Shown: in pieces, positions 12,949 to 24,481 of the stretch | How positions within the stretch are numbered: the stretch's first letter is position 1 | How the letters are laid out: every line of letters starts with the position of its first letter | DNA from: Nymphaea colorata | Taxonomy: Eukaryota > Streptophyta > Magnoliopsida > Nymphaeales > Nymphaeaceae | Assembly: GCF_008831285.2 (NCBI RefSeq) | Contig: NC_045142.1 | Coordinates: 11,298,716 to 11,362,715 of the forward strand | DNA length: 64,000 nucleotides | Direction: 5' to 3' | Made by a program: the position numbers and the translations under genes | Notes under the pieces: model-generated | Told to the model about the DNA's origin: nothing | The model's database searches: none | What the model saw: only the letters and a program-made list of their open reading frames with translations

Positions 12949-13260
12949 TGTGAAAGATTCCCCTCGTTGTCAAGGAGAAAGCAATGAAGATTGACATCCA
13001 CTAAAGTTGGCAAGAAGAATCGTCAATTGAGGAGCGAGTCAACTAAGGAAATAAATTTTGAATTCAAACCTCATGAACGTTGTATCATTGTTGTATTACC
13101 ATATTTACATTACATGGCGTATCATTGTTGTATTACCATACTTAGACCACACGTTGCACTATATAAAGAGAAGAATGACTCTTGCAAAATACAATGCAAG
13201 AGATTTGGTATTCCATTGTGCTTCATCTTCTCTCTCTCTCTTGTGTCGAGAGTTCGTTCA
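12949..13260 (+). repeat. 5' LTR of copia 1
   Basis: 312 bp, starting TGTGAAAGATTC and ending GTTCGTTCA. It contains a TATA box (CTATATAAAG near 13160) and two identical 22-base direct repeats at 13082-13103 and 13119-13140 (core ATCATTGTTGTATTACC) in the presumed U3 enhancer. Mismatches to the 3' LTR are confined to five single bases. Confidence 0.95.
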
Positions 13261-13273
13261 TGGTATCAGAGCC
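13261..13273 (+). other. Primer-binding site, initiator-Met tRNA type
   Basis: TGGTATCAGAGCC follows the 5' LTR with no spacer. It is the complement of the 3' end of plant initiator-Met tRNA, the usual primer for Ty1/copia minus-strand synthesis. A 333-bp leader separates it from the gag ATG at 13607. Confidence 0.95.
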
Positions 13274-13606
13274 TTAGGTTCTCTGTTATCGCTTGTCTGC
13301 AACCAGCACTTGCTGTGGTTCTGTTTGCATCTCTCCTTTCCTGTCCAACTCTCCGCTGGTCTGCCCTGTTCTGTTTTTGAACAGGGCTGTGATAACTTGG
13401 AGTAGAAAATCGGGGTGCGATTTTCCAGAAGAGCTCGGATTGATCTGATTTTTGGAGAGTCTCTTCCTTAGGCCTCCAGCTACCTACAGCCCAAATTTCA
13501 GGGCAAACGGACCATCGGTTGATTTTCTACAAATTTTTGAAGTTGGCTGTATCCTGATCATTTTACGAATTTTCCAAGCCACTCTTGTATTCTTGCCACT
13601 AACCAC

Positions 13607-16600
13607 ATGGCATCGTCTTCGTCAATCGCAAGTCGCGTCTCTGTGAAGTTAAACAGAGATAACTATTTGCTATGGAGGAGCCAACTTGAGTCTGTGATGA
13701 TATCTCAAGATTTGATGAAGTTTGTTGATGGATCTTGTGAACCTCCATCTGAAACGATTATGAAAGATGGCAAAGATGAACTCAATCCTGAGTTTGCCAT
13801 ATGGAGAAAATCAGATCAACTGGTTTTGAGTTGGATCAAAGCTACCGTTTCCGAAGCTGTCCTCAGTCAAATAATCAGGACTCGCTCAGCGCATGAAGCC
13901 TGGAAAGCACTGGAAAATTCCTACGGCTCGCCGTCTCCACTACGAGTCATGTTATTGAAGAAAGAACTGATGTTCGTCAAGAAAGGTAACTCGGATATGA
14001 CCTCTTACTTGCAGAAATTTAAATTTTTAGTTGATTCTCTTGAAGCGGCTGGCTGTCATACGCCAAATGAAGACTTAGTTCAAATCGTACTTAATGGACT
14101 TCCATCAAAGTATGAAAGTTTGATCAATTCTATAGTCACGTCCTCAACAAAATTGCCTAGTTTTGCCGAGCTTTATGATCTTTTATTGAATCAAGAAACA
14201 CGTCTTCAACTTATGAAACAAGATGTTGAGTCACCTATGGAAAGGCAAGTTACTATAACAGCCTTCAATACTTTTCGAGGCCGCGGACGTGGGCGTGGTC
14301 GAGGCTATTATCAAGGAAGAGGCGGCCGTGGTAGAAACCAGTCTTTTCAGCCGGCCCAAAATCAATTCAATAATCATCAAACGACTGTTTTTCAGCCAAA
14401 CAATCTCTCACAGCCGAACCATCAGCATGCTGCCCTACCATCCAAGAAGATCATCGAGTGCCAATATTGTGGCCGTAAGGGTCACACAGCTAAGACGTGT
14501 TGGGATATTAATCCTCGCGCATTTTCAGCCTTAACGTTACAAGAATCAGGTGATGAATACTGGTATCCAGATACAGGGGCAACCAACAATATTGTCACCA
14601 GTGATAAAAATATGGAGAACAAGCAAACATACTCAGGCTCCGAATCAGTAATGGTTGGAAACGGTAAGTGCCTCCCTATTTCTCACGTAGGGGACTTACA
14701 GGTTAATATTCAAGGGGTTGATTTTATTCTGAAAAATAGTTTGCATGTTCCTAAGATAGCACACAATCTGATTTCTGTGGGTCGTTTTACATCTGACAAC
14801 GATTGCATTTTTTAATTTACTCCATCTGAATTTGTGATCAAGGACCACAAGACAGGAGCAATACTTCTTCGAGGACCAAAAACTAGTAATGGTCTTTACC
14901 CAGTTCAAGTAAAGACTAGATCTAGTGATGACATCAAGAAGGCGTGTGTGGCTCAACAAATAAAGAAGGTTCGAGGGTCGTATGAGGAATGGCATCGGCG
15001 CCTCGGACATGCTAATAGGAACATAGTATCTTTGCTTAATGCTCTCAGTTACATCTCAATAAGCAGCCCTATTCCGAAAAAGGTGTGTGAACACTGTCTA
15101 ATTGGAAAGGTGCATAAGTTACCGTTTCCCTTGTCATCTTTTCATGCTGCTAAACCTCTTGAACTCCTTCACATGGATGTTTGGAGACCAGCCCCGGTGG
15201 AGTCCAAAGATGGTTTTAAGTATTTTCTATTGATTGTTGATAACTATTCCCGCTTTACATGGCTGTTTCCATTGAAAAATAAAAGTGACGTATGTCAGTG
15301 TTTCGTCAATTTCAAAACTCTTGTGGAAAACCAGTTGGGAACTACCATCAAAACTGTTCAATCTGACAATGGTGGGGAATTTTGCAATAAAATTCTTGAA
15401 ACCGAGTTAGAAAACCAAGGGATTATGCACCGTTTTTCATGCCCCTATACACCCGAACAAAACGGGATTGTAGAAAGGAAAAATCGACATGTAGTTGAAA
15501 CTGGATTAAGTATGCTTCATGATGCTCAACTTCGTCATCGGTTTTGGGTGGAAGCCTTTAGAACTGCGGTCTATATCATCAATCGGCTGCCTACTCTCAA
15601 ACTAGATCGAAAATCACCATTTCAAATGCTATTTAATCAAGTTCCTGATTATAGTTTTCTTCGAGTATTTGGATCCAAGTGCTATCCACTATTGACGTTG
15701 AGTAATGACAACAAGTTTCAACCAAAGACAACTCCATGCATTTTTATTGGATATGGGAGTCGACACAAGGGATATGTATGTCTAGATCCAAGATCAAGGC
15801 GAATGATAATTTCTCGTCATGTTATTTTTGACGAGCACTCTAGAGGCTCTAGCAACACCAATGATATCTCATTTGAAGAGGCTGATCTTCAACAGTGGGC
15901 ATCACAATTTCACAGTGAGTGCAATACAACAGACCCAGGACAAGCCACAGTAAGCGACTCTCATACAGAAAGCATTGTCATCCCTCCAGAAATCAATATA
16001 GAGGGACAACCAAGTGAGGCTCAGACCGAAGCTATCCAAACTCAATCTGACGTACCACATATGGTTGTTGTTCCAGATCAACCATCCACAAGGGGAAGCC
16101 AACACATCATCACCCTTACCCAACAGCCATTAACACACTCACATAGAATGGTTACTGGTTCTATAACAGGTACGTCATCTCATACACATCAAATGGTCAC
16201 TCGGTCTATGACAGGCTCTCTCAAACCCAAGACGTTCTCCGCTCAAACAAAGATGGGAGTTGAACAGGAGCCAACTACATTCAAGGAAGCCAGCAGCGTT
16301 ACTCATTGGATTAATGCTATGCAACAAGAAATACATGCGCTGCATAAAAATCAAACCTGGAATCTTGTCCCACGACGACCAGAGTATAATATTATTGATA
16401 CGAAATGGATATACAAGATCAAACGCACTGCTGATGGTTCCATTTCAAGGTACAAGGCACGTCTGGTTGCTCGAGGATTCTTACAAGAAGCGGGGGTAGA
16501 TTATTTGGAGACTTTCAGTCCCACGGTTAAGCCCACTACAATTCGTGTCATTCTCACCATCGCTGTACAACATGCATGGTCTCTTCGCCAACTCGACTTT

Positions 16601-17851
16601 GATAATGCATTTCTAAATGGCTTTCTCCATGAAGACGTTTACATCGTCCAACCAGAAGGGTTTGAAGATCCACGTTTTCCGTCTCATGTTTGCAAACTCA
16701 ACAAAGCGTTGTGTGGTTTGAAGCAGGCCCCTCGAGCATGGTATCAACGCCTGAGTACCTTTCTCAGTGACATTGGATTTCAGGTATCTCAATCAGATGC
16801 ATCTCTATTTATTTTTCACCAAGGATGTGAAAGGATATATATCTTAGTTTATGTTGATGATGTTATCATCACCGGATCGTCAAATGCGCTCATAGATCAA
16901 ACTCTCGCCAAACTTAGGGCATCATTTTCAGTCAAGGACTTAGGTGATTTATCATATTTTCTTGGCATAGAGGTGACTCGGCAACCCACCTATTTGGTTC
17001 TTCAGCAAGGAGCCTATCTTAACAATGTATTACAAAAAGCTAACATGACCAATGCCAAGCCTGCCCAAACACCTATGTCAACTGGCCATGTTTCGGGATC
17101 TAGCGCTCCATTCTCGGATCCTACTCTCTATCGGAGCGTGGTGGGAGCATTACAATACCTCACCCTCACACGTCCGGATATAGCATTTGCAGTCAATCGA
17201 GCATGTCAATACATGCATCAACCTTTAGAATGCCATTGGAGGCTCATCAAGCGAATTCTTAGATATTTGCAGGGCACAAGCCAGCTTGGACTATGCATTC
17301 AAAAATCATATCATCTTCACTTAAGCGCATTTGCCGATGCTGATTGGGCTGGCAATACTGAAGACAGAAAATCAACAGGTGGATGTGTAACATTCTTGGG
17401 TAATAATCTTATCTCTTGGGCATCTAAGAAGCAACGAACAGTAGCTCGTTCAAGTACAGAAGCTGAATATAAATCTCTCGCAGGTGCTGCTGCAGAACTC
17501 CTATGGCTAAAAGCTCTACTGATCGAATTGGGCATATCATGCACTGGAACTCCAATATTGTGGTGTGACAATATAGGTGCATTATACTTAGCAGCGAACC
17601 CGGTTTTTCATGCTCAAACAAAGCACATCGAAGTTGATTTCCACTTTGTGCGAGATCATGTATCAAAGGGAAATATCTCAATACAGTTTATCAGATCATC
17701 CGAGCAAATAGCAGATGGACTGACCAAACCTCTTGGATCTACTAAGTTCAAAGAATTTAGAGACAAGCTGAGCATTGTCCCTGCCATGCTCAGCTTGAGG
17801 GAGCATGTTAAAGATTCTCCTCGTTGTCAAGGAGAAATCAATGAAGATTGA
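13607..17851 (+). pseudogene. copia 1 gag-pol polyprotein with one internal stop
   Basis: One continuous frame from ATG 13607 to TGA 17849-17851, broken only by TAA at 14813-14815 (codon 403). The N-terminal 402 codons hold a UBN2-like copia gag, an Arg/Gly-rich stretch, a zinc knuckle CX2CX4HX4C at residues 285-298 and the protease active site DTGA at 322-325. After the stop, in the same frame, come the His-His-Cys-Cys GAG-pre-integrase segment (EEWHRRLGH ... CEHCLIGK) and the integrase core with the D, D and E motifs (HMDVW, QSDNGGEF, GIVERKNRH). RT follows with its catalytic motif YVDD (codons at 16850-16861), then RNase H (ADADWAG near 17330, RSSTEAEY near 17455). The last 15 or so codons lie inside the 3' LTR, which is common for this group. 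Without readthrough only gag-protease would be made. Confidence 0.95.
17793..17805 (+). other. Polypurine tract of copia 1
   Basis: The purine-rich GCTTGAGGGAGCA lies directly before the 3' LTR start TGTTAAAG and is the expected plus-strand primer. It is also translated as part of the pol C-terminus. Confidence 0.85.
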
Positions 17852-18117
17852 CATCCACTAAAGTTGGCAAGAAGAATCGTCAATTGAGGAGCGAGTCAAC
17901 TAAGGAAATAAATTTTGAATTCAAACCTCATGAACGTTGTATCATTGTTGTATTACCATATTTACATTACATGGCGTATCATTGTTGTATTACCATACTT
18001 AGAGCACACGTTGCACTATATAAAGAGAAGAATGACTCTTGCAAAATACAATGCAAGAGATTTGGTATTCCATTTTGCTTCATCTTCTCTCTCTCTCTTG
18101 TGTCGAGAGTTCGTTCA
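17806..18117 (+). repeat. 3' LTR of copia 1
   Basis: 312 bp, TGTTAAAG to GTTCA. It differs from the 5' LTR at five positions by direct comparison (for example bases 4 and 13 of the LTR), with no indels, and is followed by TSD CCGCC at 18118-18122. Confidence 0.95.
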
Positions 18118-18359
18118 CCGCCAGAGCTCCAACAGGAGTGAAAGGGGGTTCTTGTCAGAGAACTCGATCGGCGATGGCGGCCATTGTTTCCGACAACAGA
18201 GAATAACCCGCCCGTAAACGTTTGCGACAGCGTCGTCACAGAGCACTGCATTGCTCTGATCGTGACGGAAACACGTCGTTAAATATACGAGGGAGATGAA
18301 TGGATGAAAACTAACAGAGCCACGACGACTAGAATTATTGCTAGTGCTTATCAAAATTC

Positions 18360-18775
18360 CTGTTACTCAGGGCTTGACAATGAGTCGAATTAACTTATCA
18401 AAATTCGACCCGACTTGATTTGTTTATAAACGAATTGATCTTCAGTGTAAATGTATGCTTAAAATGTAAACGATTCGAGTTTGAATTGTAAGAATACGAC
18501 TCATTTAAACTGGACTGGATTCAACTACATAATGAATGATAAAATATAATGAGATAATAATGAAATAAATAACTAAAATAATTAACGAGTGAAAAGAAAT
18601 GAGACAAGCTTAACAGAAACTAGTTAAACAAGTCGAGCTCTAGTCTGATGCCATATTGTTGAGTCGAGCTTGAGCCTATTCTAAGGAACTTGACTTGAGC
18701 TCGAGTTTTGTATTTGAGTCAAACTAGTGGCCCAACTTGAGCTCGACTCTGCTAATGTGCAACCTTGGCTATGAC
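18360..18775. repeat. TCGAG/TTGAGC-rich hAT-like relic
   Basis: From CAGGGCTTGACAATGAGTCG to about GTGCAACCTTGG the sequence is full of GAGTCGA, GAGCTCGA and TTGAGC words. This composition is shared with 42545-42910 and 62120-62633 and is typical of a common plant non-autonomous element family whose ends read roughly TAGGGCTG. Ends are only loosely inverted and no clean TSD was found. The flanks 18123-18359 and 18776-18858 hold nothing recognised. Confidence 0.4.
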
Positions 18776-18866
18776 GGTGCAAAGGTGGTGCAAATGCGTG
18801 CAAAGGCGAGTACAATCGAGCGTGGGTTTCCCACTATTTCTAAAAGCAACCTGGGATAGTAACTAA

Positions 18867-19887
18867 TAGGCCTGGGCACCGGGCCGGGTCACCATCAGGT
18901 ACGTACCCGGCCCGGTACGGGCTGGGTCCGGGTCGAAGAAATTTGCTATCGGGTTATCATTGATTGCGCCCGACCCGGCCCGATATCTTAACGGGTCGGG
19001 CCTGGTTATCACATATTGTGCTCGGCCCGGCCTGACGGCCCGTTAGGTCAAGAGAACACATGCATTCCCCTAATCGCATTTTTTTCACATCTGTGATAGA
19101 GCCATAGAGGGAGGCAGAGACAGGGAGAGACCATGTTCCACTACCACCGTCTCCGCACCCAGCCAGTCCACCACCGCCACCGTCTCCGCTCCACCACTGA
19201 GCCACCATTGCCCTTTTGCTGCTCCGCCACTGGTCCACCAGGCGCTGCTCACTGAAAAAAAGAGTAACTGAGATAAGCATGACCCATCGTCTTTTGCCCT
19301 CTCTTATGTGGTTTTCTTCTTCTTCGTCATCATCATGGTCATTTCTTTCTTTCTCTTTCTTACTTTGGTGACCTCTTAGTGGTTTTCTTTTTCTTCTTCA
19401 TCATCATCCTCATTTCTTTTTTTCTCTTTCCTACTTTGGTGATCTCTTTTTCTTTGATCATTCGTGGCGGAGCTTGCTGGGCATTTGATCCCTTTCCTTT
19501 CAGCCTTTGAAGTATTACCTGCTGCCTAGATGCTTTATTTTCTTTTATATATGATTCACTTATTTGTTGCATTTGCTTACTCTCGTTTTTTCTTTTTTCT
19601 GTAACTTCCTCCGTGCATTTGCTTTGGCCGTCTTTTCCACGACTTCCCTTGTGTTCTTTGGCACAAAAGCTGAATTGGACCAAACCGAACCAGTGCAGCC
19701 CAACCCGCCCCGGCCCGCCAGTTAACAAAACGGACCGGGCTGGGCCTCGGACATGGTGGATCAGGCCCGGCCTAGCCCATCAATATCATCGGGCCGGGCT
19801 CGGGCCCGGGCTTCGGGCCCAACGGGCCGACCCAGGCCGGTTCTTACCAGGCCAGACCGGCCTGGCCCGGCTCGATGCCTACCCCTA
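18867..19887. mobile_element. Non-autonomous hAT element, 1021 bp
   Basis: It is flanked by the perfect 8-bp TSD GTAACTAA (18859-18866 and 19888-19895), the hAT length. Its terminal inverted repeats are TAGGCCTGGGCACCGGGCC on the left and TAGGGGTAGGCATCGAGCC on the reverse complement of the right, matching at 14 of 19. Both ends hold many CCGGCCC/GGGCCGGG subterminal motifs. No transposase is encoded. The middle (about 19080-19640) is CT-rich with short purine-rich stretches and may be captured host sequence; no exon could be identified. Confidence 0.85.
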
Positions 19888-19895
19888 GTAACTAA

Positions 19896-20960
19896 TATTC
19901 GATTGTAGGAGTGCTGGCCAGTGTCGGAGATACCTTAAGGGTCATTTGGTAAATAGAGCACTTTGTGAGTGTTTTATAAATCTGTTATGATGATTGAGAT
20001 AGGTTCATGAACACCTAGTTCTAGTGTTTCATGAATCTACTTCAATCTTTGGATAGATTCATAAAACACTCACATAGTGTTCCAACAAACCAACAAATTT
20101 TATATGGGCAATAGAAAGGCAAGTTGCTGGCAACGTCTCACCCACCTTTGTCGATCAAAGAAAGCCCACCTGAGCTAAGTGTTTTTCTTGTAATCAAACA
20201 TATGCTTTTTCAGGACAATCAACGTGTGCTCTAAGTTTGTTGCATGAAATTAACTTTAGCTGCACTTTTCTTTACCACTTTAAATGTATATAATATCTTT
20301 CATTACAAACTTAATATTCAACCTTAAGAAATTTATTAAATAAATATTTTTTGACATTTGGCTATGCTTTGAAAATGAAGAATAGGTGACGTTGCAATGT
20401 ATTATACCACAACGTGCGAAAATGGGGTGTATTTTAAGTGACATTCGATGTTGTATGTTAATACATCTAAAACTACAAGTATTTTATAGTATACTAAGTA
20501 ACTGTGTGCATCCACCACATGAGAAAATAGGGCAGTTCTGGCTCCAAAATAAGGTCAACTCTGACCTGAACCAAATAACCGGAGGTATAGGTAAATGCTT
20601 CCTGCACTAAGTGTGATAGCACCAATTACGGCTTTGTCATCGGATACAATAGCACCAAAACTTAAGAATATTCTGAAGAGGTAGAAGCTCCTGTTCCTAA
20701 CATGGCCTTTGGCCAATAGCCTTTGGACCAATAGCGTTAGAACTGAGCTCATGGCTGATAGCGTGTTTTCATCTTTTGTGCTAAGGCCAGAGCTTTGGCT
20801 CTTTTTAGCTAGATGAAAATATAGCAATGCCACTCTCTATAGAGACTGAGTTACGTATGCCACCCTGGTGTACAGAACGAGAGTACGCTTGTGTATGCTG
20901 GGGTGGATCCTACTGACAACATATATATTTATTTTCATGCCCAAGCATTATATATGTATG
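19896..20960. other. Intergenic, nothing recognised
   Basis: AT-rich sequence with a few short internal repeats (for example GGCCAATAGCC and GACCAATAGCG near 20710). Open frames at 20386-20610 (+) and 20555-20833 (-) have no recognisable domain. Confidence 0.5.
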
Positions 20961-20964
20961 TACG

Positions 20965-21455
20965 TGAGATAACAAATCAGTAGAAAATAACAAAGTAATA
21001 TGAGATAACGTTTATGAGATGACAAAAGATTTATGGCATAATAAGATAATGAGAGGACAAATGTATGAGATAATGCTAAAAATAAGTATGAGATAATGTT
21101 TATAAGATAACAAAAAATTTATTGAGACAACAGACAAATGCATGAGATAATGCTAAATATATATGTATGAGATAATGTTTATGAGATAGTAAAATAATTT
21201 ATGAGATAATGGACGAACGAATGTATGAGATAACGCCAAACATAAGTATGAGATAATATTTACGAGATAACAAAAAATTTATCAGATAATGAGATAACGG
21301 ACGGATGCATGATATAAAGTTAAAACATAAGTATAAGATAATGTTTATGAGATAATAAAACATTTATACGATAATGAGATGATAGATGGATGTATGTATG
21401 AGATAACACTAAATACAAATATGAGATAACAAAATATTTATGAGATAATAAGATG
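20965..21455. repeat. AT-rich minisatellite built on ATGAGATAA
   Basis: About five to six diverged copies of a unit of roughly 77-89 bases. Anchors GTATGAGATAATGCTA-like lie at 21063, 21140, 21223, 21307 and 21396. Each unit also holds several GAGATAA words, so there is a shorter internal period. Confidence 0.85.
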
Positions 21456-21710
21456 AAGCTATAAGCAAGACAAAACAAAAACATTTTTTTACTGCTTAAA
21501 GAGGTATATTGGTCATATATATATATACATATATATTGACAAATTTTATGTTTATCGAATCCTCAAATCTTTTTTTTGTTGTTTTCGATTTTATCCTTAT
21601 AAAAAGCTCCCTTTTGTGTTAATCATGAGTTTTTTTTTTATCATACTTAAAATGGTGCACAAAATTACATACACAGAGGTGGCATATAAAACCAGCTTTG
21701 CTAGTACCAC

Positions 21711-22025
21711 TAAGCTTGGGCATTGGGCTGGCCTGACATCTAAAACTCAGCCCTAGGCCCAGCCCGGCTTAGAAAACTTGAGCTCGAGCCCGGCCCGGTC
21801 CCGGCCCAATTACATTAAAAAATATTTTTTTAATATAAAATAATATATATAAATAATTAATTGTAATTAAATAGTATAAATATATATAAATTAATAAAAG
21901 GTTAAAAAAATAATTATGATCCCATCCGGGCCACCCCGAGTCTCATTTTTTCGGGCCTGGGCCCAGGCCCAAGTCGGCCCAGGTACCGGGTACCCGGCAG
22001 CGGCCCAGCCCAGTGCTGAGGCTTA
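21711..22025. mobile_element. Short non-autonomous hAT element, 315 bp
   Basis: Inverted ends TAAGCTTGGGCATTGGGCTG and, from the right end, TAAGCCTCAGCACTGGGCTG match at 16 of 20. Flanking 8-mers AGTACCAC (21703-21710) and AGTGCCAT (22026-22033) agree at 6 of 8, an eroded hAT-type TSD. Subterminal GGCCCGG motifs resemble those of the element at 18867-19887, so the two may belong to one family. The centre is AT-only. Confidence 0.7.
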
Positions 22026-22077
22026 AGTGCCATTAAAACAGCTTCAGCTAGGTCTTGTACCACCAGAAAACGTGAAG

Positions 22078-22275
22078 TTTTTTTTTTTTTTTCAGGGTGA
22101 GTGGTTATCTTCACCACCTCAAAGAAAAGAAACTGCCTTCTCCCTGTGCCCATCACCCACAGGTTTCATACGTTAACCAACATCGGGACTTGTTAACAGC
22201 AACCACGGGATTTGAACCTCAGGCCCCATTGAAGTGGACTGTCTTGCCACCCAGTGCACTGGAACCCTCCAGGGT
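22078..22275 (-). mobile_element. tRNA-derived SINE, copy 1
   Basis: On the - strand it has a perfect pol III B box GGTTCAAATCC (22218-22208), a recognisable but degenerate A-box region about 25-30 bases upstream (near 22252-22240), and a 3' poly(A) tail seen as T15 at 22078-22092. Flanking AAACGTGAAG (22068-22077) and AAACTTGAAG (22276-22285) form a 10-bp TSD with one mismatch. The length, about 198 bp, fits plant SINEs. No family name can be given. Confidence 0.75.
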
Positions 22276-22285
22276 AAACTTGAAG

Positions 22286-23160
22286 CTTTCGTGTGAAAAG
22301 AAATAATTGCAAGCATTTCAAGCCACACTTTTTCACTGTTCATGCGACAAGCCCCTTGACTCCCTCTTCTGGCTCACATCAACCACTCTGTCAGTGTCTT
22401 TCTCTTTCTCTCATCTCCCTCGCTCTCTTTATCCCTCTCTTCTTCTTCCCCTGGGTGGTGCTTTTTCCAGCCATCTTGGCACCTATGGTAGTTTTTGCTA
22501 GTACTAAAATAATGCCTTTACATTTTTCTTCTCGCCTTTCTCGTTAGTTAATAAGCCATCATAAAAGCAACGATAAAGGTTTTAGCTTACAATGAAAAAC
22601 AAAGAGATAGGCTTTATCCATAATAGACTTCCCAAGAGGCCATATTGTTTCAGTTGATTCAGCGTTAGATTTTCAAGTTTTTTAAATGCATTCCCTACTT
22701 TAGCCTCACAATCAGGGGTGCAGGTAGGTGGGGGCTTCGCCCAACGGAGCCTATTCTCTGAAAGGTTAATTTAATAGTTAAATTTAGGTGGATATGGGTC
22801 CTGTTACATATGACAGCCCCACCAGACTTAGGATACTGCTTTATGACCAATTGAAAATGTTTAGTGTCTCATGAAAAAAAAATCTGGGGGTGAACAAGGA
22901 CTCATCTTTGATGCATAGGACTTCTAATTGAACAATAGAAACTGTGAAATTTGGCCAACAAAAAGCCTTTATTTAAGATAAGTTTTAAATGAACTTAGAA
23001 AAGTGGACATGTATGTCATACATAAGGCATTTGGTGAAGACCACTTTGAACATATGAAATGACGAAAGACTGACGAAAAAAAGCATCAATAAATGCCCAG
23101 AAAAGTCAATAAGCCTATGTTGGATGGAGGTGAAGCAAAAGAAAGAAAAATATTAATAGA
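22286..23160. other. Intergenic, nothing recognised
   Basis: CT-rich stretch at 22380-22450, then unremarkable AT-rich DNA. Short open frames at 22293-22547 look like noncoding CT-rich translations. Confidence 0.5.
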
Positions 23161-23185
23161 GGGTTGTTTGGATGGAGAGAAAGAG

Positions 23186-23785
23186 TGGACGGAAAGGAAA
23201 ATTCGAATTTATTGCATGCTTGGTTGGAAAGATGTGGCGGGAAGGGGAAGGAAATGAAGGGAAAATTAAACCTTTCTTCAATCCCTCCAAAGCTGAAAGG
23301 AAATGCATGGAAATGAGAGGAAATAATGAGAAATGACATATATGCCCTCTCTCTCTTTCTTGTATTTCCTTCCATTCACCATTACATTATTGCTTTCCTC
23401 CCTTTCAATGTTTTAATTGTTATTTATGTTGGTTAAATATTATATTAAATAATTAAATAAGAATGTTTCGGTCATAATATTTATTTAAAACTTTCAGGTA
23501 AATGGATGTAACAAATAACTATTAGTTCACTTGCCAACATATATTACTAATGTGTGCAATAATAAAAATTGATAATGAGTGTTGAGGGCATTATTGTAAT
23601 CAAAAATAAATATTTTCTTCTTCTTTCCTTTATACAACTAAACAAACACGATTTTTGACATCTTGTTTCGTTCTTATCCAAAGTGGTCTCGATAACAGTT
23701 CATTTCATTTCATTTTCTCTTCTTTCCTTTTTTTTCTTTTGCTTTCTCATCATTTTTGCTTCATTTTTTTTTTCCTTTCCGTCCA
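23186..23785. mobile_element. MITE-like element with inverted purine/pyrimidine arms
   Basis: A perfect 16-base inverted repeat, TGGACGGAAAGGAAAA at 23186-23201 and its complement at 23770-23785, brackets a left arm rich in GGAAA/GGGAA and a right arm rich in TTTCC/TTCTT. GTTGTTTGGAT at 23164 is echoed by ACAACTAAACAAAC near 23632, so the true ends could lie elsewhere. No transposase and no certain TSD. Confidence 0.5.
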
Positions 23786-23819
23786 TTAGAATCATTTCCA
23801 AAAAGTTTTACTAATATTT

Positions 23820-24175
23820 CACGCCTAACGTCAATTGTGATATTGTTAGTAGAAGTATTACTTACGATTTTGTGCAACCGTCAATGTAGCCACACCTGTA
23901 CTGACACATAAAGGGAATATCAATGGAAACTTGTCTTTTCTGGCATTATATTTTTGTTAGTGAAAGTCACACCTTTCTGACGTGTGCCAACTTCAGTTTG
24001 CCTTCTTTTCTGAAGTTTAGAGTTCAGTCGGTGAAACACGCTTTACTGTCATAAGTTGAATGCATGTAGATACTTATTTTTACTGACGTTTTTTACTAAA
24101 TTCATGTCATTGAATGTAGACTCTTGCTGACGTGAATCTTCCCTCAGGTCAATAAAAGATTACTTTTTTGTAGTG
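23820..24175. mobile_element. Probable terminus of a CACTA (En/Spm-type) element
   Basis: Read inward from 24175 on the - strand the end is CACTACAAAAAAG, the characteristic CACTA terminal inverted repeat. The adjoining 350 bases carry repeated CTGACGT/TGACG words in the manner of CACTA subterminal repeats. I could not find the partner terminus or a 3-bp TSD, so this may be a truncated or very degraded copy. Confidence 0.5.
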
Positions 24176-24481
24176 GACAAAACAAGCTGACTTGTAGCTG
24201 CCACGGCTTCAGCGGATGTGTTGATAAGTGTGCAATATATATTATGATTGGGTGAGCGAGTATTTCAACTTACTACTAAACAAAAGGGTCAAAACCAACA
24301 CCGTTCCCCCCAACCTTCCAAGTATAGCTTCGGTGCCTCTGGTTAGGTGTCTTCACTATACTTCAACTTACAGATCAATTCTCCCCTTTTACAGCACAAT
24401 AAGTTAATGCACCAAAGATTTATCAGCATTGTAAGTTAGAAAATTACGGTTATTGGTTACCTATCCATTTTATTAAAACCT

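Larger units (their letters stand above)
12949..18117 (+). mobile_element. Ty1/copia LTR retrotransposon 1, nearly intact
   Basis: The full structure is present: 312-bp LTRs at both ends, TG...CA termini, TSD CCGCC at 12944-12948 and 18118-18122, a primer-binding site directly after the 5' LTR, one long gag-pol frame and a polypurine tract before the 3' LTR. Total length is 5169 bp. The domain order gag, protease, integrase, RT, RNase H is diagnostic of Ty1/copia. Size and short LTRs resemble the Ale/Retrofit lineage, which is an inference. The LTRs differ at only 5 of 312 positions, so this is the youngest datable insertion in the window. A single in-frame stop at 14813-14815 is the only obvious lesion. 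Confidence 0.97.

Noticed and set aside
12991-13405. Two overlapping open frames of 115-129 codons, repeated at 17848-18217
   Set aside because: They lie in the copia 1 LTRs and their duplication simply reflects the two LTR copies.
22208-22218. A tRNA gene on the basis of the perfect B box
   Set aside because: No cloverleaf or acceptor stem can be formed; a poly(A) tail and TSD indicate a SINE.
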